Source: Eubacteriaceae bacterium | GTDB taxonomy: Bacteria > Bacillota > Clostridia > Lachnospirales > Lachnospiraceae | Direction: 5' to 3' | NCBI GenBank assembly: GCA_910574915.1 | Contig: CAJTCR010000008.1 | Span: 37,710 to 101,709 of the forward strand | DNA length: 64,000 nucleotides | In this document: positions 1 through 7,111 of the stretch, piece after piece | Numbering within the stretch: the stretch's first letter is position 1 | Layout of the letters: each line of letters opens with the position of its first letter | Position numbers and translations under genes: made by a program | The notes under the pieces: generated by a model | Database searches by the model: none | What the model was told of the DNA's origin: nothing | What the model saw: the letters and a program-made list of their open reading frames with translations, nothing else

Positions 1-92
1 TCATTGTCAGAAAGCTCTTTTTCACTTGTGACAATGGCGTAATAGCCATCATACTGCGCTTCTTCGGCAATTTTTTGTTTGGAGTAGCGCTA
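1..92 (-). pseudogene. Transposase fragment (DDE type, IS4/IS1634-like), decayed and cut by the window edge
   Basis: Read on the minus strand, positions 89 to 3 give an open stretch containing AEEAQYDGYYAIVTSEKEL. This resembles the conserved YDGYYAIVT block found just before the last catalytic region of IS1634-like (IS4 superfamily) transposases. An in-frame stop (TAG, 92-90) directly precedes it and a second stop lies a few codons further up, so the reading frame is broken. The C-terminal part would lie outside the window. The family call rests on one short motif from memory; it could be another DDE family. It marks the left edge as former mobile DNA. Confidence 0.5.
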
Positions 93-159
93 ATCCCCTG
101 TTTGTTTTTACGTCACAGTTGAAATTGTATTGTTTTTGGATCATATACTACCTTTTTCA

Positions 160-503
160 TACATAACATTTTATAAGGAATTGTTATGATAAAAAATATC
201 GAAATATCTTTAAAAGCTGCTGCTATCAAGTGTTTTCAATTCTTCAATCATGCCAAAGGCTGTTTTGGGTTAAAATTAGTATGTAACATCGGAATTTTAT
301 TAATTTGAAAGCTAATTTTTTGTGGTAATTTACTGATTTTATGGGATATAAATATTTAATATTTAGATGATATTACCGAAATTTCCGATTTGACTTGCAA
401 AAATCATAAAAAGCGAATAGAATACTTACAGGCAATATTTAATATAAAAATGCACACTAATAAGCCACATTCAACATAACAATTCCTTATAAAATGTTAT
501 GTA
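160..503. mobile_element. 344-bp non-coding element bounded by perfect 29-bp inverted repeats (MITE-like)
   Basis: Positions 160-188 and 475-503 are exact reverse complements of each other over 29 bases. Each arm is itself partly self-complementary: CATAACA at 162-168 pairs with TGTTATG at 182-188, so each end can also fold alone. The 286 bases between the arms are very AT-rich and have no open frame. Size, terminal repeats and lack of coding capacity fit a miniature inverted-repeat element. No target-site duplication is obvious at the flanks. It sits next to a broken transposase, but whether the two are related cannot be shown here. Confidence 0.6.
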
Positions 504-596
504 CTTCACTTGACATTTTATATCTGCCCAAATGGAGCACTACAGCGAACTTTTCAAACCATATCGGACTTGTTTTAGCAACACTTGCGAAGAACA

Positions 597-826
597 GCCG
601 GGAGAGAGGATGGGTACACTCTGGCGGCGGCTTTGGAAGAATGTTTAGAATTGCTTGGTATTCTGCAAAACAACCAGGGGCACAGCCAAGCGGCACCTTT
701 AGCTGCCAGCAGGCAGCGAACTAGGTGCCGCGACCGGACACAGCCAGGGCGTAGCAGCAGAATACCTAGCAATTCTTAACATTCTGGAACTGACGCCGCC
801 AGAGTGTATCCATCCTCTCTCCCGGC
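597..826. repeat. 230-bp imperfect palindrome (long hairpin)
   Basis: The two halves pair around position 711.5. The outer arm 597-628 matches 795-826 with one mismatch in 32. The inner arm 638-666 matches 757-785 with two mismatches in 29. Both arms keep the same register. Near the tip, CGGCACC at 691-697 pairs with 724-730 and GCTGCC at 702-707 pairs with GGCAGC at 712-717, leaving a four-base loop. The composition is more GC-rich than the surrounding AT-rich DNA. It could be a dispersed palindromic repeat, a structured RNA, or a hairpin mobile element; nothing in the sequence decides between these. Confidence 0.75.
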
Positions 827-965
827 GTCCCTTCCTATAAAAATTTACCAATGCAATCCAAATTTGTTCGCTATAGTACTATATTCCCCTCCCAAAAAAA
901 TAAGGTACATTAGATTTTCCTCTAACATACCTCTAACACATAACCCCTCTTTTATAATATTTCCA

Positions 966-1967
966 TTAAAACTCCACTACCGAAAATTCCTTCGATTTTG
1001 CATTATAAAAAAATACTTTTCTCGAAAGGATTTCTGCCGGATCGAAATGATCGTTTACGCTTTTTAAATTTTGCAGGATATGACGCGGCGGAATTGATTT
1101 TTCACAATGTATGCGTACATCATGGATACTTGTAAATGCTGCGTAAAAATTACCGCCTGCCATTTCAGATATTTTTTCCATTACGCCGGGATAAAACATG
1201 GCGATTGCCCCGTTTGTCTGCTTTGTCGTTGTAAGGGTAGGCACCTGCAAAGGGTAAATCTTATCCGGCTTTCCGCCGATTGCCATAAATGCGCCTTTTG
1301 TATACGGCGGATGAACGGTATCCATCGGATTCATATACATTCTTGGCGGAGCGAGCACATAGGTATTCATCAGCGCATCCTCCCAGATTTTGCCGCTCGA
1401 ACTGCTCCATTTATCGTAAGATGGTTTTGGCACTTTTGCCGTATTCAGCCCCATCTCTTTGCTTTCACAAATGACCATATACAGCACAAGGGCAATATCA
1501 CCAACCTGCCTGTATACATGATTTTTCAAAGTGAAACGGTTGTCTGTAAAATTAATCGGGCGGATGATCAGATGCTTTTTCATAGCTTCATAATTGTCCA
1601 GGACGGAAAAAACATCTGAGTCCCGGAAAACATCTATCGCATTCAAGTGGGCTTGTATCGTTTCCCACACGCTATCCCAGCCTTTTTGCTGAAAATCTTT
1701 ATATAATTGATCGGCATCAAAACGGCAGATGTTTTGGAGCTGATCGTCCTCCTTCTTTTTAATCACAATATAATTTCCAATCAGCGTATCGGACTCTACT
1801 TTATGGTAACGTATATTGGTATCACGGATCATCGCCAGCGACTCTTTATCCCCTTCTGGCGCTGTATATCCATCCACATAATAGACAATATGTTCTTCTT
1901 TTAGCTTCCATTTCTCATTTTTCAGCATCCCCTCAATCAGTTCATCGATAAATTTCTGATCCTCCAT
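966..1967 (-). CDS. DUF5688 family protein
   Basis: A 333-residue soluble protein with no signal peptide or membrane segment, resembling the DUF5688 proteins found in many copies in Lachnospiraceae. The function is unknown. The most family-like part is the second half, around residues 235-290, including GAIAMFYPGV followed by a stretch ending in SIHDVRIH. The start is well supported by GCAGGAGG a few bases before ATG at 1967. The gene lies 186 bases downstream of the repeat protein on the same strand, but a terminator lies between them, so co-transcription is doubtful. The location beside mobile-element debris fits an accessory gene. Confidence 0.7.
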   Translation of the reverse strand: MEDQKFIDELIEGMLKNEKWKLKEEHIVYYVDGYTAPEGDKESLAMIRDTNIRYHKVESDTLIGNYIVIKKKEDDQLQNICRFDADQLYKDFQQKGWDSVWETIQAHLNAIDVFRDSDVFSVLDNYEAMKKHLIIRPINFTDNRFTLKNHVYRQVGDIALVLYMVICESKEMGLNTAKVPKPSYDKWSSSSGKIWEDALMNTYVLAPPRMYMNPMDTVHPPYTKGAFMAIGGKPDKIYPLQVPTLTTTKQTNGAIAMFYPGVMEKISEMAGGNFYAAFTSIHDVRIHCEKSIPPRHILQNLKSVNDHFDPAEILSRKVFFYNAKSKEFSVVEF

Positions 1968-2080
1968 CGTACCTCCTGCCTTTCTGTAGTTCGCATTCTC
2001 CTGTCTATTTGTTTTTTCTCTGTAGTTTTCGCTTGATGTTTCTACTGATTTTTCCCTTTCATTTTGCTTAGCCTGCTACC

Positions 2081-2120
2081 GCATCCAGCCAATAAAATTC
2101 CCCTGCACATGGCTGGATGC
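2081..2120. repeat. Inverted repeat between the repeat protein and DUF5688 genes
   Basis: GCATCCAGCC at 2081-2090 is the exact reverse complement of GGCTGGATGC at 2111-2120, separated by 20 bases. There is no following T-run on either strand, so it is not a simple terminator. It could be an operator-like site or an RNA hairpin in the DUF5688 leader. Confidence 0.45.
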
Positions 2121-2140
2121 CATGTATTTACTCAGATCGC

Positions 2141-2178
2141 AATAAAAATAAAATCAGCCTTCGGCTGCCAGAAGGCTG
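2141..2178 (-). terminator. Rho-independent terminator overlapping the repeat-protein stop codon
   Basis: On the minus strand CAGCCTTC (2178-2171) pairs with GAAGGCTG (2162-2155) over an eight-base loop, followed by the T-rich tract at 2153-2141. The stem contains the last codons and runs into the TGA stop of the upstream gene. Confidence 0.7.
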
Positions 2179-3203
2179 CCGGATCCTATGTATTTCTCAA
2201 ATCTGCACTGCCCGTTTTCCAATTTTTGAACTCTCGTCTCCAGTTCATCTACTTTCTTTAAAAATAATCTGGCATTATCCTCTTCCAGTTTTTTAATCCG
2301 GTAATATTCTTCCAGTTCATTCACATGATCCTGCACCTTTTGAATCTTATTTTCCAGAATCGTTCTCGTACGCTCTAATTCCTGCAAAATAAGATTTTCC
2401 GTCTGCACAAATCTCTGATCCATACTTTGTTCTACCCGGTGAATCATAGATTCCTCGGTTTGCGCAAGACGTACATCCAGTTTTTCATCTACCTGATGAA
2501 TAATTGACTCTTCTGTCTGCGCAAGGCGCTCGTCCAGTTTTTCATCTACCTGTTGCAAAATCGATGTTTCGGTTTGTGTCAAGCGTACGTCCAGTTTTTC
2601 ATCTACTTGATGAATGATCGATTCCCCGGTCTGCGCAAGACGCTCATCCAGTTTTTCGTCTACCTGATGTAAAATCGATGTTTCGGTTTGTGCTAAGCGT
2701 ACGTCTAGCTTTTCATCCACTTGATGAATGATCGATTCCTCGGTCTGTGCCAAACGTACATCCAGCTTTTCATCCACCTGATGTAAAATCGATGTTTCGG
2801 TTTGTGCCAGCTTTTCATCTACCTGACGCAGGATCGATTCCTCGGTTTGTGCCAAGCGTACATCCAATTTTTCATCTACCTGACGCAGGATCGATTCCTC
2901 GGTTTGTGCCAAGCGTACATCCAATTTTTCATCCACCTGGCGCAGGATCGATTCCTCGGTTTGTGCCAAGCGTACATCCAATTTTTCATCCACCTGGCGC
3001 AGGATTGATTCCTCGGTTTGTACCAAGCGTACATCCAGCTTTTCATCTACCTGGCGCAAAATCGATTCCTCAGTTTGCGTCAAGCGTATATCCAGTTTTT
3101 CATCTACCTGGCGCAAGATCGACGTTTCGGTCTGCACCAGGCGTACATCCAGTACAGATTCCATCATCGATTTTAAGACTGCTATGTCTTGTTTGTCTAA
3201 CAT
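2154..3203 (-). CDS. Coiled-coil protein with fourteen 19-residue tandem repeats
   Basis: A 349-residue protein, almost entirely predicted alpha-helix. After a 17-residue head, residues 18-279 are fourteen repeats of consensus LDVRLAQTEESILRQVDEK. Thirteen are 19 residues long and the seventh is cut to 15. Residues 280-349 form a second, non-repetitive coiled coil (ENKIQKVQDHVNELEEYY and onward) ending in LLAAEG. There is no signal peptide or membrane segment. The start follows GGGGTGATAAC. The gene has its own promoter at 3231-3258 and a terminator in its tail, so it stands alone. The function is unknown; a structural or scaffold role is only a guess from the shape. The repeats must change in number easily by recombination. 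Confidence 0.8.
   Translation of the reverse strand: MLDKQDIAVLKSMMESVLDVRLVQTETSILRQVDEKLDIRLTQTEESILRQVDEKLDVRLVQTEESILRQVDEKLDVRLAQTEESILRQVDEKLDVRLAQTEESILRQVDEKLDVRLAQTEESILRQVDEKLAQTETSILHQVDEKLDVRLAQTEESIIHQVDEKLDVRLAQTETSILHQVDEKLDERLAQTGESIIHQVDEKLDVRLTQTETSILQQVDEKLDERLAQTEESIIHQVDEKLDVRLAQTEESMIHRVEQSMDQRFVQTENLILQELERTRTILENKIQKVQDHVNELEEYYRIKKLEEDNARLFLKKVDELETRVQKLENGQCRFEKYIGSGSLLAAEG
2367..3152 (-). repeat. Fourteen tandem 57-bp coding repeats
   Basis: The DNA behind the 19-residue protein repeats. Units four to six (about 2820-2990) are nearly identical at DNA level, pointing to recent duplication, while the terminal units have diverged more. One unit has lost 12 bases in frame. 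All length changes keep the reading frame. Confidence 0.9.
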
Positions 3204-3230
3204 GTTATCACCCCTTTCCGATACATCCTT

Positions 3231-3258
3231 ATTGTAACATGTTTTGTGATTTTTTCAA
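3231..3258 (-). promoter_or_regulatory. Promoter of the repeat-protein gene
   Basis: On the minus strand, TTGAAA (3258-3253), a 16-base spacer, then TACAAT (3236-3231), with TG one base before the -10 box (extended -10). It lies about 28 bases before the start codon at 3203. Confidence 0.6.
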
Positions 3259-3296
3259 GTGTTTTTTATTAAAAAATGAAATTTGTTTTGATATTG

Positions 3297-3334
3297 AAAG
3301 AAGCCTATGGCTGTTTACTTCCAAAGGCTTCTTT
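3297..3334 (-). terminator. Terminator after rnfB
   Basis: AAAGAAGCCT at 3297-3306 pairs with AGGCTTCTTT at 3325-3334 and the stem extends by a few more bases. It lies 25 bases past the rnfB stop. The T-run is short in both directions, so strength is uncertain. Confidence 0.6.
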
Positions 3335-3358
3335 CTGTTTGTGTGTTTCAGGTGTGTT

Positions 3359-4162
3359 TTATTTTTCGACCATATGAATGACTTTTTTCGGGCACTTTGC
3401 TACGCAGGCACCGCAGCCGGTACATTTTGCATAGTCGATGTGTGCAATGTTGTCGGTTACGTGGATAGCGTCATGTTCACAATTTTTCTCGCACAGGTGG
3501 CATCCGATACAGCCTGCGGAACATGCTGCCATAACTTCTTTTCCTTTTCCTTTTGAGTTGCAGTATACTTTTACTGGTGCGTCGTATGGTACAAGCTCGA
3601 TCAGGTTGTTTGGACATGCTGCGATACATTTGCTGCACGCTTTGCAGGCTTCTGGGTCTACGACGGCGATGCCGTCTACGATATGTATGGCATCAAATGG
3701 ACATGCCTTGACGCAGGAGCCAAATCCCATACAGCCGTAATTACATGATTTTGGCCCTTTGTTTGGCACATAGACAACTGCCTGACAGTCTTCTACGCCG
3801 CTGTATTCATAGTCTTGTTTTGCCTTTTCGCAGTCGCCGCCGCATTTTACAAATGCGACCTTGCGTCCGCCTTCTTCTGCGGCAACGCCCATAATGTCGC
3901 CGATCGCAGCCGCTACGGACGGGCCGCCGACCGGACACTGGCCGACTGGGGCTTCGCCCTTTACGATGGCGGAAGCAAGCCCGGAACAGCCTGGATAGCC
4001 GCAGCCGCCGCAGTTGTTGCCAGGAAGGACGCCCATGATCTTTTCTTCTCTTTCATCCACTTCTACCTTTAAACGGTCTCCTGCAATGCCCAGGATCAGG
4101 CCGACTAAGATGCCTGTTCCGCCGACCGCTGCGGCGGCTATGATAATCGCTGTTATATTCAT
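3359..4162 (-). CDS. rnfB: Rnf complex electron transport subunit RnfB
   Basis: This is the iron-sulfur subunit that receives electrons from reduced ferredoxin in the ion-pumping ferredoxin:NAD+ oxidoreductase. The 267-residue protein has an N-terminal membrane anchor (about 5-27), a [4Fe-4S] Fes domain with NNCGGCGYPGC near residues 49-59, and then four CxxC-type cluster motifs (CMGFGSCVKACP, CKACSKCIAACP, CIGCHLCEKNC, CTGCGACVAKCP). The start follows AGGAGGACAGTCAG. It is the last gene of rnfCDGEAB and is followed by a hairpin. All cluster cysteines look intact. Confidence 0.95.
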   Translation of the reverse strand: MNITAIIIAAAAVGGTGILVGLILGIAGDRLKVEVDEREEKIMGVLPGNNCGGCGYPGCSGLASAIVKGEAPVGQCPVGGPSVAAAIGDIMGVAAEEGGRKVAFVKCGGDCEKAKQDYEYSGVEDCQAVVYVPNKGPKSCNYGCMGFGSCVKACPFDAIHIVDGIAVVDPEACKACSKCIAACPNNLIELVPYDAPVKVYCNSKGKGKEVMAACSAGCIGCHLCEKNCEHDAIHVTDNIAHIDYAKCTGCGACVAKCPKKVIHMVEK

Positions 4163-4174
4163 CTGACTGTCCTC

Positions 4175-4750
4175 CTATATTACGCCGGAAAATCCGAAAA
4201 ATGCGATAGACATCAGTCCTGCTGTAACGAGTACGATGGCAGAGCCTTTGAATGTCTCCGGTACGTCGTTGTATTCGATCTTTTCACGCAGGCCTGCCAT
4301 AATGACAATCGCAATAAAGAAGCCGAAAGCAGTGGAAAAACCATAAACAACTGTCTTTAAAATGCCGTAGCCGTAAGTAACGCTGTTTAACGCCACGCCA
4401 AGCACTGCACAGTTTGTCGTAATTAACGGCAGGTATACGCCTAAAGATTCATACAGGGAATGCATAAATTTCTTTAAGAACATTTCCACGAACTGTACGA
4501 GCGCTGCAATAACAACGATAAATACAATCGTCTGCAAGTATGTAACATCTGCCGGAGCTAATATAAACTTATAAATCATGCCGGTAACAAATGCTGCAAG
4601 GGAAGTTACGAAAATAACTGCCGCGCCCATGCCGGCTGCCGTGTCTACTTTTTTGGATACGCCAAGGAACGGGCAGATTCCGAGGAACTGGCTTAATACT
4701 ACGTTATTTACGATTGCAGCCCCAATCGCGGTTAAGATTAATTCTGTCAT
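4175..4750 (-). CDS. rnfA: Rnf complex membrane subunit RnfA
   Basis: A 191-residue integral membrane protein with about six hydrophobic helices, the usual length for RnfA. RnfA and RnfE are related, inverted membrane halves that hold a [2Fe-2S] centre in the membrane in known Rnf structures. The conserved segment NNVVLSQFLGICPFLG near residues 15-30 includes the cysteine expected for that centre. GGAGG with CTCGGGAG precedes the ATG. The gap to rnfE is 12 bases and to rnfB also 12, so the genes are co-transcribed. Confidence 0.95.
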   Translation of the reverse strand: MTELILTAIGAAIVNNVVLSQFLGICPFLGVSKKVDTAAGMGAAVIFVTSLAAFVTGMIYKFILAPADVTYLQTIVFIVVIAALVQFVEMFLKKFMHSLYESLGVYLPLITTNCAVLGVALNSVTYGYGILKTVVYGFSTAFGFFIAIVIMAGLREKIEYNDVPETFKGSAIVLVTAGLMSIAFFGFSGVI

Positions 4751-4762
4751 CTCCCGAGCCTC

Positions 4763-5530
4763 CTATTCTTCTTTTTTCTTTTCACTGGAATGCAAATGGC
4801 CGCTGCACAGCGCGTTGCCGCAGCTTCCGCAGTCACCGGCAAGACATCCCTGTGCAGGTGCCAGCGGCTTTCCTTTTGCTTCCGCGCGTTTTCTCAATAT
4901 GTTCATAACTGCAACGAGCATCGATAATACGAAAAATGCCCCAGGTGCGAGCACGAAAATCGTAATCGGTGTAAAGCCTGCTTTTCCGGCTGCTGCGTCT
5001 GCAAGCGGCAGAACCTGTGCGCCAAAAATCTGTCCGGCGCCTAACAGCTCACGGAAAATGCCGATCAGTGTCAGGCCGCAGGTAAAGCCAAGGCCCATGC
5101 CGACGCCGTCAAAAATAGACGGGATCACCGGATTTTTGGAAGCATAGCTTTCCGCACGCCCTAAAATAATACAGTTTACTACAATCAATGGAATATATAA
5201 GCCAAGCGATGCGTACAAATCATCAAAATAGCCCTGCATTAAAAACTGGATAATCGTTACAAAAGATGCTACGACTACGATAAACGCAGGCATACGCACG
5301 CCGTCCGGGATAATTTTACGCAGCAGGGAGATCATCAGGTTGGACATAATAAGTACCACCGTCGTAGACAGCCCCATGCCGACGCCGTTCATCGCTGATG
5401 TCGTAACCGCAAGCGTTGGACACATACCGAGCATCAGGATAAACGTAGGATTTTCTTTTATAATACCGTTCTGCAATCGTTCTGCGCAGATTTGCCCCAG
5501 GCCGGTATTTCCGTTATTTTCTGCTCCCAT
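4763..5530 (-). CDS. rnfE: Rnf complex membrane subunit RnfE with a cysteine-rich tail
   Basis: A 255-residue integral membrane subunit, partner of RnfA. The conserved segment NPTFILMLGMCPTLAVT lies near residues 27-43. The protein is longer than typical RnfE because of a cytoplasmic C-terminal tail of about 45 residues containing four cysteines in CLAGDCGSCGNALC (spacing C-x4-C-x2-C-x4-C), ending in a lysine/glutamate run. The tail could bind a metal or cluster, which is inference only. Its ATG overlaps the rnfG stop (TAATG), showing tight coupling. Confidence 0.93.
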   Translation of the reverse strand: MGAENNGNTGLGQICAERLQNGIIKENPTFILMLGMCPTLAVTTSAMNGVGMGLSTTVVLIMSNLMISLLRKIIPDGVRMPAFIVVVASFVTIIQFLMQGYFDDLYASLGLYIPLIVVNCIILGRAESYASKNPVIPSIFDGVGMGLGFTCGLTLIGIFRELLGAGQIFGAQVLPLADAAAGKAGFTPITIFVLAPGAFFVLSMLVAVMNILRKRAEAKGKPLAPAQGCLAGDCGSCGNALCSGHLHSSEKKKEE

Positions 5531-6138
5531 TAGTTTCCGCCTCCTATACTTCTAAAATAAGCAAGACCTGCATTCACTGCATTTGTAACGGCTCTTGTGG
5601 AAATCGTAGCGCCGCTTAACGCGTCGATTTCGCTGTCTGATGCTGCGCCTGTTTTCGTAACTGTATAAGTTTCCACATTTTTGCCTTCAAACTGGGCTTT
5701 AAAATCATCATCCGCTACCTTCGAGCCAAGCCCAGGTGTTTCGCTGATCTTTGTCGTCTCATAGCCGTTTAACACACCGTCCAATGTCACGCCCATAGAC
5801 AATGTAATATTTGCCTGGCTGCCTTCTGTGGAAGTAACGGTAATTACATAGCCAAGCGGATTGCCGGATTCATCCAGCGCTACCTGCGCCGCCTCAACGA
5901 GGTCATTTTCAAATCCGGCGTCGGCTGCTGCCTTTGTTGCCGCATCCGCGTTAAAATCTTCGTATTTTTCAAAAGAAGAGGCGTCTGCAAATACCTTCTG
6001 GTAAGCTGCCTGCTGCTTTTTAAACTCCGCATCCGCAATCGGCTTTTTGGTAATATCATGCACTAGGCCAAGTAAAAAACCTGCTACTATTGTAATCACT
6101 GTCAGGATGATTGTGTCATGTATAATCTTGTTTTTCAT
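5530..6138 (-). CDS. rnfG: Rnf complex FMN-binding subunit RnfG
   Basis: A 202-residue protein with one N-terminal membrane helix (about 8-27) and an extracytoplasmic FMN-binding domain. The motif SGATIST near residues 175-181 contains the threonine that carries covalently attached FMN in this family. An upstream AAAGGAGG supports the start, whose ATG overlaps the rnfD stop (ATGA). It passes electrons between RnfD and the rest of the complex. Confidence 0.94.
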   Translation of the reverse strand: MKNKIIHDTIILTVITIVAGFLLGLVHDITKKPIADAEFKKQQAAYQKVFADASSFEKYEDFNADAATKAAADAGFENDLVEAAQVALDESGNPLGYVITVTSTEGSQANITLSMGVTLDGVLNGYETTKISETPGLGSKVADDDFKAQFEGKNVETYTVTKTGAASDSEIDALSGATISTRAVTNAVNAGLAYFRSIGGGN

Positions 6139-7073
6139 GCCTGCTTACCTCCTTTACCAAATGCTGTCGGAACCGTAAATCGTTCAATCAGCGGTACTAA
6201 CAGGTTGCTGAAGATAATCGCATAAGAAACACCTTCTGCATTGGCACCGAAAATACGGAAGATTCCGGTTAAAAGCCCTAAAATAATACCGAATACAATC
6301 TGTCCAAGCGGCGTAATCGGGGACGTTACATAGTCCGTTGCCATGAAAAAAGCACCAAGCATCAGCCCGCCGCCGCAAAGCTGTGCCGTCACATATGTCC
6401 AGTCAAAGCCATGCCCGCCAAACAGCAGGATAAAAACAGTAAATGTAATAATATAAGAAGCCGGTATCCGAAGATCAATGACTCCCATTAAAATAAGGAA
6501 GATCGCGCCGATTAAAATCGCAATCGCGGAAGTCTCGCCGATTGTACCAGACGTCTTTCCGATCAGCATATCCATTACGGTCACATTCAGCTCTTCCCCG
6601 CCTTTTAGCAAGGCAAGCGGCGTTGCCGTACTAACGCCGTCATATGTAAATGCAGTCATGCTTCCGGTAAACGAAATCAGCAGGAAGCAGCGCGCGCCAA
6701 GCGCCGGGTTCATAAAGTTCTGTCCTAAGCCGCCAAACAGCATTTTTACGACGATAATCGCAAACACACCGCCTAAAACCGCCTGCCACCACGGAAGCGA
6801 CACCGGAAGGTTTAAAGCCAAAAGCAGTCCGGTTACAACCGCGCTGTAGTCGTTCAGCGTATTGGGACGTTTGGTAATCTTTTCAAACACCCATTCAGAT
6901 CCCATACAGCTTGCAATGGTAATAACAATCAACAGCAGTGCCTTCATCCCGAAATTGTAAACGCCGAACAAGCTGGTCGGCAGCAATGCCAGAATCACAT
7001 ACAGCATGATTTTGTCCGTAGTATCCTTGGCACGGACATGTGGTGAAGATGAAACTTTTAACATATCACTCAC
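6135..7073 (-). CDS. rnfD: Rnf complex membrane subunit RnfD
   Basis: A 312-residue polytopic membrane protein (about eight to ten helices) related to NqrB. The motif DGVSTATPLAL near residues 146-156 holds the threonine used for covalent FMN attachment in the family. The start is GTG at 7073 with AGAGGTG upstream; the nearby ATG three codons later lacks its own site. It is the main ion-channel candidate of the complex. It lies 38 bases after rnfC. Confidence 0.94.
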   Translation of the reverse strand: MSDMLKVSSSPHVRAKDTTDKIMLYVILALLPTSLFGVYNFGMKALLLIVITIASCMGSEWVFEKITKRPNTLNDYSAVVTGLLLALNLPVSLPWWQAVLGGVFAIIVVKMLFGGLGQNFMNPALGARCFLLISFTGSMTAFTYDGVSTATPLALLKGGEELNVTVMDMLIGKTSGTIGETSAIAILIGAIFLILMGVIDLRIPASYIITFTVFILLFGGHGFDWTYVTAQLCGGGLMLGAFFMATDYVTSPITPLGQIVFGIILGLLTGIFRIFGANAEGVSYAIIFSNLLVPLIERFTVPTAFGKGGKQA

Positions 7074-7111
7074 AATAGTTCACCTCTTTCTTCGTATTCC
7101 TTTTCTTCAAA

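Larger units (their letters stand above)
93..965. other. Gene-poor stretch left of the DUF5688 gene
   Basis: About 870 bases without a convincing gene. It contains the inverted-repeat element (160-503), the large palindrome (597-826) and unremarkable AT-rich DNA at 504-596 and 827-965. Short open frames exist across the palindrome but have no ribosome binding site or recognisable product. No clear terminator for the DUF5688 gene was seen at 827-965. Confidence 0.6.

Noticed and set aside
487-779. Short open frames on both strands across the palindrome
   Set aside because: No ribosome binding site and no known product; the two strands mirror each other because of the palindrome.
1968-2153. 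Possible small gene between the repeat protein and DUF5688
   Set aside because: Only very short frames without a convincing site; the inverted repeat at 2081-2120 is the only structure.
2367-3152. Regular repeats that might suggest a CRISPR array
   Set aside because: Repeats are directly abutting, have no unique spacers, and are in frame inside a coding sequence.
2747-3556. A 269-codon open frame on the plus strand opposite the repeat gene and rnfB end
   Set aside because: It exists because the periodic repeat leaves all frames open; it has no ribosome binding site and crosses the terminator and promoter of real genes.
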